A DNA stretch of 51,900 bases, from the NCBI GenBank assembly GCA_937873205.1, contig CALMVO010000070.1, positions 1 to 51,900 on the forward strand, read 5' to 3'. This document shows, in pieces, positions 24,691 through 35,107 of the stretch. The DNA is from an uncultured Acetobacteraceae bacterium (lineage in GTDB: Bacteria; Pseudomonadota; Alphaproteobacteria; Acetobacterales; Acetobacteraceae). A program made the translations under genes and the position numbers. The notes under the pieces are model-generated. The model was not told the origin of the DNA and searched no databases. It was given only the letters and a program-made list of their open reading frames with translations. Position 1 is the first letter of the stretch; the number at the start of each line of letters is the position of its first letter.

Positions 24691-25659
24691 GTGATTGAAA
24701 TCCCCGACTTGCGTGCGTTCGTCCGGATCGCCGAGCTGCGGAGCATCTCCGGCTCCGCGCGGTCGCTCGGAACACCGAAGTCGACGATCAGCCGGTCGCT
24801 GGTCCGGCTTGAAGAGGCATTGGGAATCACGTTGGTCGAGCGCTCGACGCGGAACCTGCACCTGACCGATGCCGGGAAGCTGTTCCATGGTCACGCGCTG
24901 CGGATCCTGGGCGACGTCGACGAGGCCGAAGCGGCCGTCGGCAGCTTCTCCGGCGTGCCGCGGGGGAGCCTGCGCGTCATTGCGCCCCATGCGTTCCTCC
25001 AGGGCGTCCTGGCACCGATGCTGCCGTCCTTCCTGACGCGCTACCCCGCGGTCAACGTCATCCTGGAGACGGAGGGGCCGCGATCGGATCCGCCCGCCGT
25101 CGAAGCCGACATCATGATCCGGGTCGGTCCGCTGGCCGACAGCACGATGGTTGCCCGACGCCTGATCACGTTCGAGCTATGGACCTGCGCCAGCCCGGCC
25201 TACCTCGCCGTGCGCGGCCGGCCATCCCATGTCGCCGACCTTGCGACGCACGACATCGTTGGCCTGATCCAGCATCGGATACACTGGTCGTTCCACGATC
25301 CCGACGGGCAGACGGAGGAGGTCGAGCTGCATCCCAGGGCGGTGGTGCCCGACATGGCCGTGAACCGGGTCGTGGTCGCCGGCGGGGCCGGCATTGGCCA
25401 GCTGCCGGACTTCATGGCCAGCGATGCGATCGGGCGGGGCGAGCTGATCCGCGTCCTCCCTGACATGCGGCCGGCGCTCACGGATCTCTACGTCCTCTAT
25501 CCGAGCCAACGCAGCCTGCCGGCCAAGGCGCGGGTGTTTATCGACGCGATCGTCGTGCGCGCGCCGCAATGGACGGTGTTCGAGGGCGCGATCCACGATC
25601 CGGCGCACGTCTCCCCGATGACAGCCGGGAGGCGCGATCGGGAGGCTGGGGGACGATGA
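24691..25659 (+). CDS. LysR-family transcriptional regulator
   Basis: A 322-residue LTTR of the CrgA-like group. The N-terminal helix-turn-helix (DLRAFVRIAELRSISGSARS, then LGTPKSTISRSLVRLEEALG) is followed by the linker helix and an effector domain (RGSLRVIAPHAF, VNVILETEG, ADIMIRVGPLADSTMVARRL, GAGIGQLPDFMA). The start is a GTG. It is divergent from the small lipoprotein gene and lies downstream of the VOC/NTF2-like genes. Its effector is unknown. The last about 20 residues are a non-conserved tail. Confidence 0.9.
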   Translation: MIEIPDLRAFVRIAELRSISGSARSLGTPKSTISRSLVRLEEALGITLVERSTRNLHLTDAGKLFHGHALRILGDVDEAEAAVGSFSGVPRGSLRVIAPHAFLQGVLAPMLPSFLTRYPAVNVILETEGPRSDPPAVEADIMIRVGPLADSTMVARRLITFELWTCASPAYLAVRGRPSHVADLATHDIVGLIQHRIHWSFHDPDGQTEEVELHPRAVVPDMAVNRVVVAGGAGIGQLPDFMASDAIGRGELIRVLPDMRPALTDLYVLYPSQRSLPAKARVFIDAIVVRAPQWTVFEGAIHDPAHVSPMTAGRRDREAGGR

Positions 25660-26147
<488 letters not shown>

Positions 26148-26374
26148 GGAGGCTTGCGGCGGCCGGCTTATAGAAGGCCGGCCCCCTCGTGGCAACTAGC
26201 TTGACAGGCGAAAGCGCGATCGAGTATCCGCTGCCCGTGATGTGCGGCCCCCTAGGCCTTTGCGTCGCGCTGCCTCACGCCGTCGCGTGCGGCCCATCAT
26301 AAAAAGCGACTGGAACCGGCCGGAACCGCCTCGATGCGGACGGTGACGGTTTGAGAGATCGGAAGGCAGAGAGC

Positions 26375-26692
26375 ATGTTCGCAGTGATCCGCACCGGCGG
26401 AAAGCAGTACCGCGTGAGCCCCGAACAGGTGCTCAAGGTCGAGAAGCTCGACGTGGAGGCAGGTGCCACCGTGACCTTCACCGACATCCTGGCGGTTGGC
26501 GGCGGCGAAGGCAGCACCGTGATTGGAGCTCCCCTGGTCGCCGGTGCCAGCGTCACCGCCACCGTGATCGCTCAGGACCGGCTGGATACCGTGATCATCT
26601 TCAAGAAGCGGCGCCGGCAGAACAGCCGCCGCCGCAACGGCCACCGCCAGCCGGTCACCGTGCTGCGCATCGGCGAGATCAGCGCCGCCTGA
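26375..26692 (+). CDS. rplU: 50S ribosomal protein L21
   Basis: A 105-residue ribosomal protein L21, opening [14 protein letters not shown] and carrying [20 protein letters not shown], the rRNA-binding region. The order rplU-rpmA-obgE is the conserved bacterial arrangement. The start is at the ATG preceded by a GGAAGG-like box; the frame upstream of it is not part of the protein. Confidence 0.97.
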   Translation: MFAVIRTGGKQYRVSPEQVLKVEKLDVEAGATVTFTDILAVGGGEGSTVIGAPLVAGASVTATVIAQDRLDTVIIFKKRRRQNSRRRNGHRQPVTVLRIGEISAA

Positions 26693-26759
26693 ACCCTCTC
26701 GGGCGGCACCATCGCCCGAGGACGCGGTCGGCAGCTCAAACGGCATCAGGAGGTCAGGC

Positions 26760-27029
26760 ATGGCACACAAGAAGGCAGGCGGTTCGTCCCGCAATGGTCG
26801 CGACACCGCTGGCCGGCGCCTCGGCGTCAAGAAGTTCGGCGGCGAGAGCGTGATCGCCGGCAACATCATCATCCGGCAGCGCGGCACCAAGATGAAGCCG
26901 GGCCGCAATGTCGGGCTCGGCCGCGACCACACGATCTTCGCGCTGGTCGACGGTCAGGTGAAGTTCGAGACCCGCGCCGAGGGCCGCGTTCAGGTCTCGG
27001 TCGACGCGACCGCGATCGCCGCCGAGTAG
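26760..27029 (+). CDS. rpmA: 50S ribosomal protein L27
   Basis: An 89-residue ribosomal protein L27. The N-terminus [15 protein letters not shown] reaches the peptidyl-transferase centre, and the body has [19 protein letters not shown]. There is no cleavable N-terminal extension of the Firmicutes type. AGGAGG lies six bases before the ATG. It is cotranscribed with rplU and followed by a strong intrinsic terminator. Confidence 0.98.
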   Translation: MAHKKAGGSSRNGRDTAGRRLGVKKFGGESVIAGNIIIRQRGTKMKPGRNVGLGRDHTIFALVDGQVKFETRAEGRVQVSVDATAIAAE

Positions 27030-28235
<1,206 letters not shown>

Positions 28236-28239
28236 TCCC

Positions 28240-29397
28240 GTGCCCCCGGCCGCGCCGATGGCCTCGTCTCCGGCCCCATCGCTGGCCCAAGCACGCCGGG
28301 TGGTGGTCAAGATCGGCAGCGCCCTGCTGGTGGATGCCGAGGCGGCTGCATTGCGCTCCGGCTGGCTCGACCAGGTCGCTCATGACATCGCGGACCTGAG
28401 GGCGGCCGGCACCGAGGTGATCGTGGTGTCCTCGGGCGCCATCGCGCTGGCCCGCCACCGGCTCGGCCTCGTGCGGCGCTCGCTGCGGCTCGAGGAGAAG
28501 CAGGCCGCCGCCGCGGTCGGCCAGATCGCGCTGGCGCAGGCCTGGAGCGCCGCACTGTCGGCCCGCGGCCTGACCGCGGCGCAGCTGCTGCTGACGCCCG
28601 GCGACACCGAGGACCGGCGGCGCTACCTGAACGCGCGCGCGACGCTCTCGACGCTGCTCGGGCTCGGCTGCATCCCGGTCATCAACGAGAACGATACCGT
28701 GGCGACCGCCGAGATCCGCTACGGCGACAACGACCGGCTGGCGGCGCGGGTCGCCGAGATGATCGGCGCCGACCAGCTGGTGCTGCTGTCCGACATAGAC
28801 GGCCTCTACAGCGCGGACCCGCGCCGGGAACCGGATGCCCGCCACATCCCGCTGGTGCCGGCGCTGACCGCCGAGATCGAGGCGATGGGCGGGGCGCCGC
28901 CGGCCGGCTACTCGTCGGGGGGAATGCGCACCAAGCTGCTGGCCGCCAGGATCGCGACGGAGGCCGGCTGCGCGATGGCGATCGGCCTCGGCACCACCGC
29001 GCATCCGCTGCGGGCGCTGCGCGACGGCGCCCGCTGCACCTGGTTCCTGCCGGTGCCGGGCCGCTCCGCGCGCAAGAGCTGGATCGCCGGCGGGCTGCAG
29101 CCGGCCGGCGCGCTGATCGTCGATGACGGTGCCGCCCGTGCGCTCGCCGGCGGCAGCTCGCTGCTGCCGGCAGGGGTGCGTCGGGTCGATGGCGTGTTCG
29201 AACGAGGCGACCTGCTGCTGGTGGTATCGGAGCAGGGGCTGCCGCTGGCGCGTGGGCTATCGGCCTATGGCAGCGCCGACGCCGCCCGCATCATCGGCCG
29301 CCGCTCGGACGCGATCGAGGCCCTGCTCGGCTGGCGCGGCCGCGATGAGATGATCCATCGCGACGACCTGGTGCTGGTCGCGGCGGGGACCTCGTAG
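28240..29397 (+). CDS. proB: Glutamate 5-kinase
   Basis: A 385-residue enzyme that phosphorylates L-glutamate with ATP in the first step of proline synthesis. The amino-acid-kinase domain shows [50 protein letters not shown] and [12 protein letters not shown]; a PUA domain fills about residues 290-370. It begins four bases after the obgE stop, so the two are coupled. The GTG at 28240 and the ATG at 28258 are both possible starts; neither has a clear ribosome-binding site. Confidence 0.95.
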   Translation: MPPAAPMASSPAPSLAQARRVVVKIGSALLVDAEAAALRSGWLDQVAHDIADLRAAGTEVIVVSSGAIALARHRLGLVRRSLRLEEKQAAAAVGQIALAQAWSAALSARGLTAAQLLLTPGDTEDRRRYLNARATLSTLLGLGCIPVINENDTVATAEIRYGDNDRLAARVAEMIGADQLVLLSDIDGLYSADPRREPDARHIPLVPALTAEIEAMGGAPPAGYSSGGMRTKLLAARIATEAGCAMAIGLGTTAHPLRALRDGARCTWFLPVPGRSARKSWIAGGLQPAGALIVDDGAARALAGGSSLLPAGVRRVDGVFERGDLLLVVSEQGLPLARGLSAYGSADAARIIGRRSDAIEALLGWRGRDEMIHRDDLVLVAAGTS

Positions 29398-29962
29398 CGG
29401 CGGCGAGCTGCTCCGTCGGCGGCGCCCGCTCGGCCCGCAGATCCCCAGCTTCAGCCGAGCGAGACGGGTGGCAGCGGCGTCCCGCGAGGCTCGTCATTGC
29501 CGGCGATGCGGCCGCGAGGGTGGCAAAACTCTCCACCAGCGCCCCATCGGGCGCGCCGCCATCATGACGATGTCGACGTTCGCGCCACCGGGACCGTGTC
29601 CATCGCGATGTTGATATTGGCCGGCCTGCAGGCGCGACGCAGATCGCCGTGGCGTGGAGGAGGTGGCCATGGGGCTGCCCATGGGCACGCGAGCGCATTC
29701 GGAGGGCGACCGCGGCCATCGCCGCGTCCGAACCCGGCGGTGGCGACGTCGCTCGTGGCGCCACGGTCGTCAGCGCCGTCTCTCGAGCCGGCGGCGAGCG
29801 CGCTGGTCCCGAGTCCAGTGCAGCGACGCCCGAGGCACTACAGCCTTCAGGTCGTGTCGATCGACCCCGATGCAACGGCCGTTCTCCTACCCATGTGCAC
29901 TGTTGCAACGCGGCATTTCGCCGGGAAGCGATCGCCCGACCGAACCGGAAGAAGCACACCGC
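29398..29962. other. Gene-free stretch upstream of the hydrolase fusion
   Basis: A 565-base region without a supported gene. The hydrolase frame is open from 29654, but residues before MSLSVTLPPPTLVFLHFLGG are arginine-rich and match nothing. A minus-strand frame contains a short peptide (HLLHATAICVAPAGRP) faintly like the start of HPr kinases, with no kinase motif after it. Probably degraded sequence plus the promoter of the downstream operon. Confidence 0.4.
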
Positions 29963-31333
29963 ATGTCACTGTCCGTCACGTTACCGCCGCCGACGCTCGT
30001 GTTCCTGCATTTCCTGGGTGGCAGCGTCGAGACGTGGAAATGGGTGGAACAGCAGCTGCAGGACCACCACGCCTGTCTGCGGCTCGACCTGCCGGGTTTC
30101 GGCGGCAAGGCGGAGTCGGCCGGCGGCTCGGTCGGCGCCATGGCCGACGAGGTCGCGGCACAGGTCGCGGAGGCTGGGATCGCACATTGGGTGCTGGTCG
30201 GGCACAGCATGGGTGCCAAGGTCGCGCTGCTGCTGGCGCGGCGGGCGGAGGACGGGGCGCCGTCGCTCGCCGGGCTGTGCGGGCTGGTGCTCGTCGCCGG
30301 TTCGCCACCCACACCTGAACCGATGAGCGATCAGAAGCGACAGGACATGCTGGGCTGGTTCGAGGGCGACGAGGACAGCAGCCGAGCCCAGGCGGACAGC
30401 TTCATACGAGCGAACGTCGTGGCGCCGCTGGACGAGGCCGCGCATGACAGCGCCGTGGACGACGTGCTGCGGGCCTCGACCCAGGCCTGGCGCACCTGGC
30501 TGAACCAGGGGAGCCGCGAGAATCTGGCAGACGAAGTCGGCGTGCTGCACCTCCCGACCCTGGTGTTGTCGGGCGGCGAAGACGAGGCGCTCGGACCGGA
30601 GGCGCAGACCCGGCTTATGACGCCACATCTGGCCCACGCGCGCTTCGAGATCATCGACGGCGCCGGCCACCTGCTGCCGCTCGAGGCGCCGGAGCGGGTC
30701 GCGGGACTGATCGTTCGGCATCTCGAGGCCATCGCGCAGGGGCCGACGGCGGACCGGATGACCACGCGCACCCGCGAGGCGCTCCGGGACCGAGCGACGC
30801 AGGACGATCCGGCTTATTGGCCACTGGCGCTGTCTCAGGGATCGCTGGCCGTTCTGCGCGCCGTGGTGGCGCAGATCATCCCGCAGCGCGGGACGCACAT
30901 CGACCTGGCGGCCCGGATCGACACCATGCTGCACGCAGCCCAGGGCGACGGCTGGCGCTTCGCGGCGCTGCCGCCGGATGCGGAAGCCTATCGCGCGGCG
31001 CTGCTCACGCTCGACCGCATGGCCGAGGCGGCCCATGGCAGCGGGTTTGCGGTCATTGACACCTCGGACCAGGCGGCCCTGCTGCGGGTCGTGGCGGGCT
31101 CGCCCGGCGCCGAACCCTCCGGGCAGCTGGCCGCGCCTCCAGATGAGGGCCTGGACGGTCCGGCGATGACGCGGTGGTTCGAGGAGGTGCGGGCTGATGC
31201 AGTACGCCTGTTCATGACACATCCGGCGACGCTGGCGGCACTGCAGTGCGACGCCCCGGCCACCGGTGGCGACGAGGCACTGACCGGTTTTCCGCCCTAT
31301 CGCGCGGGCGACGCCGGGAGCGCGGCAGCGTGA
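29963..31333 (+). CDS. Fusion: alpha/beta hydrolase + gluconate-2-dehydrogenase subunit-3-like domain
   Basis: A 456-residue two-domain protein. Residues 8-258 are an alpha/beta hydrolase: oxyanion segment LVFLHFLGGSVETWKWVE, nucleophile elbow LVGHSMGAKVALLLARR (Ser near 82), PTLVLSGGEDEALGPEA for the acid, and GAGHLLPLEAP for the histidine. Residues about 262-445 match the small subunit 3 of gluconate-2-dehydrogenase-like GMC enzymes: LRAVVAQIIPQRGTHIDLAA, TLDRMAEAAHGSGFAVID, and WFEEVRADAVRLFMTHPAT. No Tat or Sec signal is present, unlike ordinary subunit 3. Its stop overlaps the GTG of the GMC gene, so subunit pairing is very likely. Confidence 0.75.
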   Translation: MSLSVTLPPPTLVFLHFLGGSVETWKWVEQQLQDHHACLRLDLPGFGGKAESAGGSVGAMADEVAAQVAEAGIAHWVLVGHSMGAKVALLLARRAEDGAPSLAGLCGLVLVAGSPPTPEPMSDQKRQDMLGWFEGDEDSSRAQADSFIRANVVAPLDEAAHDSAVDDVLRASTQAWRTWLNQGSRENLADEVGVLHLPTLVLSGGEDEALGPEAQTRLMTPHLAHARFEIIDGAGHLLPLEAPERVAGLIVRHLEAIAQGPTADRMTTRTREALRDRATQDDPAYWPLALSQGSLAVLRAVVAQIIPQRGTHIDLAARIDTMLHAAQGDGWRFAALPPDAEAYRAALLTLDRMAEAAHGSGFAVIDTSDQAALLRVVAGSPGAEPSGQLAAPPDEGLDGPAMTRWFEEVRADAVRLFMTHPATLAALQCDAPATGGDEALTGFPPYRAGDAGSAAA

Positions 31334-32895
31334 GCGGCGCTGGGGCGGGACCCGGGTCGATGCGGCGGCACGGTTGGGACGAGGTCGTGGATGCGCTGGT
31401 CGTCGGGTCGGGCGCCGGCGCCGGGCCGCTGGTAGCGCGGCTGGCGTCGGCCGGGCTCAGCGTCGTCGTGCTGGAAGCCGGACGCCACCGGCCGGCGATG
31501 GGATTCACCCCGGACGAGATCGAGTCCAGCGACATGTACTGGCTGGGGGAGCGGCTCAGCGCCGGCGAGACGCCGGAGGCGTTCGGCGCCAACAATAGCG
31601 GCATCGGCGTCGGCGGCTCGACCCTGCATTGGGGCGCGTTCTGTCCGCGGCCGGCGCCTGGCGACTTCAGGCTGCGCAGCCTTAGTGGCGAGGGCGAGGA
31701 CTGGCCGTTCGAGGTGTCCGAGCTCGTGCCGTATTTGGAGCGGGTCGAGCATGTCATCGGCGTCTCGGGGCCGGTGCACTACCCGTGGGATCCATCGCGG
31801 CGCTACCTGATGCCGCCGGTGCCGCGCAATCCGTCGGCGCACGCGATGCAGCGCGGCTGCGAGCGGCTAGGCTTGCGCAGCGCCGACGCGCCGGCGGCGG
31901 TGCTGTCGCGTGACCGCGTCGGCCTCGCCGGTCCGCCGCGCCTGGCCTGCGTCGGCTGCGGCGCCTGTCACCAGGGCTGCCGCAACGACGCGAAGGCGAC
32001 CACCGCCAACAGCTTCCTGGCGCCCGCGGCGGCGGACGGTGCCGAGATCCGAACCGGCTGCATGGCGGTCGGCATCGAGCGCTGCGGACGCGGGCTGGTA
32101 CGGGCGGTGTCCTATCTGGAGGATGGGGTGATGCGTCGGCAACGGTGCGCCGCCCTGTTCCTCTGCGCTGGCGCCATCGAGACGCCGCGCCTGTTGCTGC
32201 ATACCGGTCTTGCGAACTCCAGCGGCCAGGTTGGCCGCAACTACATGGCGCATGTGGCGACCCAGGTCTGGGGCGTGGTCGATGTGGAAACCAGCCCCAA
32301 TCACGGCTATCCATCCTCGTTGATCAGCGAGGACATGCTGCAGCCGGACGACGCCGATTTCGCCGGCGGCTACCTGATGCAGAGCCTGGGGATGATGCCG
32401 GCGACCTGGGGCAACCTGATCGCGCGCGGTCCGGCGCTGTGGGGCGAGGCGCTGGTCGACCGGCTGATGGGGTACGGCCACTCCATCGGGATCGGCATCA
32501 ACGGCGATTGCCTGCCCTACGATCACAACCGGCTGACGCTGTCGGACGAGATTGATGCCAGCGGCATGGCCAAGCCGCTGATCGCGTTCAGCCGCGGCGA
32601 CAACGAACGGGCGCTGGACGCGCATGCGATCCGCGTGATGACCGGGATCATGGAGGCGGCCGGCGTCCGCGACATCTGGTCGGCGCCGCGCTCGGCGCAC
32701 ACCATCGGCACCTGCCGCATGGGCGCGGAGGGGGATCGCAACGTGGTCGATCCAAACGGCCGCAGCCACGACATCGCCAACCTGTGGATCTGCGACAACT
32801 CAATCTTCCCGAGCGCCCTCGCCGCCAATCCGGCGCTGACCATCATGGCACTGAGCCTGCGCACCGCCGACGCGTTCCTGCACCGTCGCGATTAA
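31330..32895 (+). CDS. GMC-family oxidoreductase (catalytic subunit, gluconate-2-dehydrogenase type)
   Basis: A 521-residue FAD enzyme. The ADP-binding motif is VVGSGAGAGPLVARLASAGL with the E of VVVLEAGRH. GIGVGGSTLHWGAFCPR is the FAD-attachment region. A four-cysteine cluster CVGCGACHQGC (Cys 207, 210, 213, 217) resembles the iron-sulfur motif of GMC dehydrogenases with a small subunit. The C-terminal HTIGTCRMG and ALAANPALTIMALSLRTA carry the catalytic His region. The GTG start overlaps the fusion gene's stop; an ATG at 31360 is an alternative. No cytochrome subunit is present and no signal peptide is seen. Sugar or alcohol oxidation is the likely reaction. Confidence 0.88.
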   Translation: MSGAGAGPGSMRRHGWDEVVDALVVGSGAGAGPLVARLASAGLSVVVLEAGRHRPAMGFTPDEIESSDMYWLGERLSAGETPEAFGANNSGIGVGGSTLHWGAFCPRPAPGDFRLRSLSGEGEDWPFEVSELVPYLERVEHVIGVSGPVHYPWDPSRRYLMPPVPRNPSAHAMQRGCERLGLRSADAPAAVLSRDRVGLAGPPRLACVGCGACHQGCRNDAKATTANSFLAPAAADGAEIRTGCMAVGIERCGRGLVRAVSYLEDGVMRRQRCAALFLCAGAIETPRLLLHTGLANSSGQVGRNYMAHVATQVWGVVDVETSPNHGYPSSLISEDMLQPDDADFAGGYLMQSLGMMPATWGNLIARGPALWGEALVDRLMGYGHSIGIGINGDCLPYDHNRLTLSDEIDASGMAKPLIAFSRGDNERALDAHAIRVMTGIMEAAGVRDIWSAPRSAHTIGTCRMGAEGDRNVVDPNGRSHDIANLWICDNSIFPSALAANPALTIMALSLRTADAFLHRRD

Positions 32896-32962
32896 CGTGA
32901 TCGCAACGGTTGACCGCCATCCTGAAGTGCCTCCTGATCCTGGCGGTGTTCGTTTCGCAGGC

Positions 32963-34381
32963 ATGAGCATGGAACGCCGCACCGGGTCACCCTATCCTCC
33001 CCGCCTTGAACAGATTGTCGACGCGCTCCCGGGGCAAGTCGCCTATTGGGATCGGGACCTGATCTGCCGCTACGCCAGCCGTGCCTACCTCGACTACTTC
33101 TCGCAGTCGCGCGAGAGGCTGATCGGCATCAGCATGCAGGATCTGCTGGGCGAGGTGATGTTCAGGCAGAACCAGGACATCATCGACGGTATCCTGCGCG
33201 GCGAGTCCCAGTCGTTCATGCGGCCGATGCACAGGCTCGACGGATCCGCCGCCATAGTCCACGTGACCTATGTCGCGGACCGCGATCCAGACGGGACCGT
33301 GGCGGGCTTCTGCGTGTCGGTCAACGACGTGACCGAATTCAAGCGCATCGAGGAGCAGCTTCGGGAGAACGAGGCGGAGCTGACCACGCTGGTGAGGCGG
33401 CGCGACGAGGTGATCTCCTGGCTCGAGATGGCCGAGGGCATCGCCCATGTCGGGCATTGGCGGATGACCCTGCCCGACGCCGGCCTCACGTGGTCGGACG
33501 AGATGTATCGCATCCATGGCGTGACGCGGGACGAGTACATCCCCGAAGCGAAGACGGCGCTCGCTTTCTTTTCTCCCGAGGATCGCCCGCGCATCCAAGC
33601 CCTGATGCGGCGGACGCTGACGGAAGGCCTGCCCTACGAGGACGTGGGATGCGTGCTGCGCCGGGACGGGGAGGCCCGCTACGTCAAGACGCAGACCATG
33701 GCGGCGATGGGCGCAGACGGCGTGCCGAAGATGGCGTTCGGTGTGGTCATGGACATTACCGACCAGCAGAGGACGGAGCAGGCGCTGCGCGTCGCCTATG
33801 AGCGGCTCGAAGCCCTAGTGCACGTGGACGGCCTTACGGGCATCGGCAACCGCCGCCAATTCGACGAGTCGCTCGGCCTGGAATGGCAGGCGGCCCTGCG
33901 GACCGGCCAACCCCTGTCCGTCGTGCTGATCGACGTCGACCGCTTCAAGTCTTTCAACGACACCTACGGCCATCAATTAGGGGACAAGTGCCTGCAGGCA
34001 GTGGCCCAGGCCATCAGGTCGGTGGCGTACCATGCCCGGCACCTCGTGGCGCGCTATGGCGGGGAGGAGTTCGTAATGCTGCTGCCCGCGACCGATCGGA
34101 CCCGGGCCGTGCGGGTCGCCGAGCGCGCCCGACATGCCGTTGCGGAACTTGGCTTGGCCCATGCGGGCAACGCCGGCGGCGTGGTCACGATCAGCGCCGG
34201 CATCGGCACTGCGGAGACGGTGCAACCCGGTTGCGACGCCCAGCGCCAGCTGATCGCCGAGGCCGACGCGATGCTCTACCGTGCCAAGGCTCGGGGCAGA
34301 AACAGGGTCGTCTCGCATCTCGACGGCATTGAGGCGTATGCACGGGACCACGGCGTTAGCTGTCAGCTCGATCTCCCGTGA
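32963..34381 (+). CDS. PAS-PAS-GGDEF diguanylate cyclase
   Basis: A soluble signalling protein of about 472 residues. A first PAS domain (LEQIVDALPGQVAYWDRDLI through VSVNDVTEFKRIEEQL) and a second (GHWRMTLPDAGLTWSDEMYR through GVVMDITDQQRTEQ) precede a GGDEF domain with DGLTGIGNRRQFDESL, LIDVDRFKSFNDTYGHQLGD and the active site YGGEEF. The four residues where an RxxD inhibitory site would lie read HARH, so product inhibition is probably absent. There are no membrane segments. A GTG at 32897, one base after the GMC stop, would add 22 residues; the ATG at 32963 is preferred because the PAS domain starts soon after. Confidence 0.88.
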   Translation: MSMERRTGSPYPPRLEQIVDALPGQVAYWDRDLICRYASRAYLDYFSQSRERLIGISMQDLLGEVMFRQNQDIIDGILRGESQSFMRPMHRLDGSAAIVHVTYVADRDPDGTVAGFCVSVNDVTEFKRIEEQLRENEAELTTLVRRRDEVISWLEMAEGIAHVGHWRMTLPDAGLTWSDEMYRIHGVTRDEYIPEAKTALAFFSPEDRPRIQALMRRTLTEGLPYEDVGCVLRRDGEARYVKTQTMAAMGADGVPKMAFGVVMDITDQQRTEQALRVAYERLEALVHVDGLTGIGNRRQFDESLGLEWQAALRTGQPLSVVLIDVDRFKSFNDTYGHQLGDKCLQAVAQAIRSVAYHARHLVARYGGEEFVMLLPATDRTRAVRVAERARHAVAELGLAHAGNAGGVVTISAGIGTAETVQPGCDAQRQLIAEADAMLYRAKARGRNRVVSHLDGIEAYARDHGVSCQLDLP

Positions 34382-34710
34382 CGTTCGGTGCTCGCGTTCA
34401 CGGCCTGCTCGACGAGCGGCGAGGCGGCTGCACACCCGGTTCTGAGACGTGACGACATGGCGATCGTGAACGGTCGCATGACGCTTATCGACGGGTCCGA
34501 GGGTGTCCATCCAAAGCTGGGTTTGGGCTCACGGGCTCCGAACACGTGTTCGAGGTGGTCCGGAGCCTGAGACGAATTTGCCGAATGCGTCGGAAGTGGC
34601 TGCGTAGTTTTCCGGACGCCTCGTTGCGCGAGCCGACCACACAACGACGCATGCACCGTTGGTTCAGCGAGTTCCAAGGCGAGCAATTATCGACTGCTAT
34701 CCGTTGGCGG
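34382..34710. other. Gene-free stretch
   Basis: About 330 bases between the cyclase and the GMC remnant. No frame on either strand has a recognisable motif. The sequence is somewhat less GC-rich than its surroundings and probably belongs to the decayed duplication that follows. Confidence 0.4.
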
Positions 34711-34978
34711 CCGGCTCAGCGTCGTCGGGCCCGAAGGCCGGGCGCCACCCGCCAGCGCAGGCTTCATCGCGCACGAGATCGAGTCCGGCGACCTATATTG
34801 GCGAGACGAGCGGCGTGTCAGGGCGGCCACGGCGTGATCGATCCGACCCGGCCGCAGCCACGACTTCGCCAGCCTGTGGATCTACGACAACTCGATCTTC
34901 CAAGCGCTCGCCGCCCATCCAACGCTGACCATCATGGCGCTGAGCCTGCGCACCGCCGAGGGGTTCCTGCGCCGGTGA
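34711..34978 (+). pseudogene. Shrunken duplicate of the GMC oxidoreductase gene
   Basis: Two pieces are clearly similar in DNA to the intact GMC gene at 31330-32895. Bases 34711-34820 match about 31451-31560 (protein-like LSVVGPEGRAPP and AHEIESGDLYW against EIESSDMYW). Bases about 34848-34978 match about 32757-32895 (GRSHDFASLWIYDNSIF, then LTIMALSLRTAEGFL against GRSHDIANLWICDNSIF and LTIMALSLRTADAFL). The central about 1.2 kb is deleted, and frames are not continuous. Repeat copy 2 begins 22 bases after its stop. Confidence 0.8.
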
Positions 34979-34999
34979 CGGAAGGCGGGCCGATCGTCG

Positions 35000-35107
35000 C
35001 TAGAGGATGATCCGATCGCTTAAGCTCACGGATCATCCTCTAGCTTGTTGTTTTGACGAGCATCTTTATCCGATTGAACGAGTCCGTTCGACCGGATAAT
35101 GCTCTAG
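35000..35107. repeat. 108-bp double-hairpin repeat, copy 2
   Basis: The same length and layout as the copy at 22998-23105, with CTAG at both ends. Only a handful of positions differ (for example TTAAGCTCACGG for TTAGGCTTACGG in the first loop, and ATTGAAC/GACCGGATAATG in the second stem). Some differences weaken the second stem (G-T or mismatched pairs). Its right edge supplies the TAG stop of the GGDEF-EAL gene on the minus strand (35104-35106). Confidence 0.85.

Noticed and set aside
29494-29700. HPr-kinase-like peptide (HLLHATAICVAPAGRP) on the minus strand
   Set aside because: Only a short resemblance; the nucleotide-binding loop that should follow is absent in every frame.
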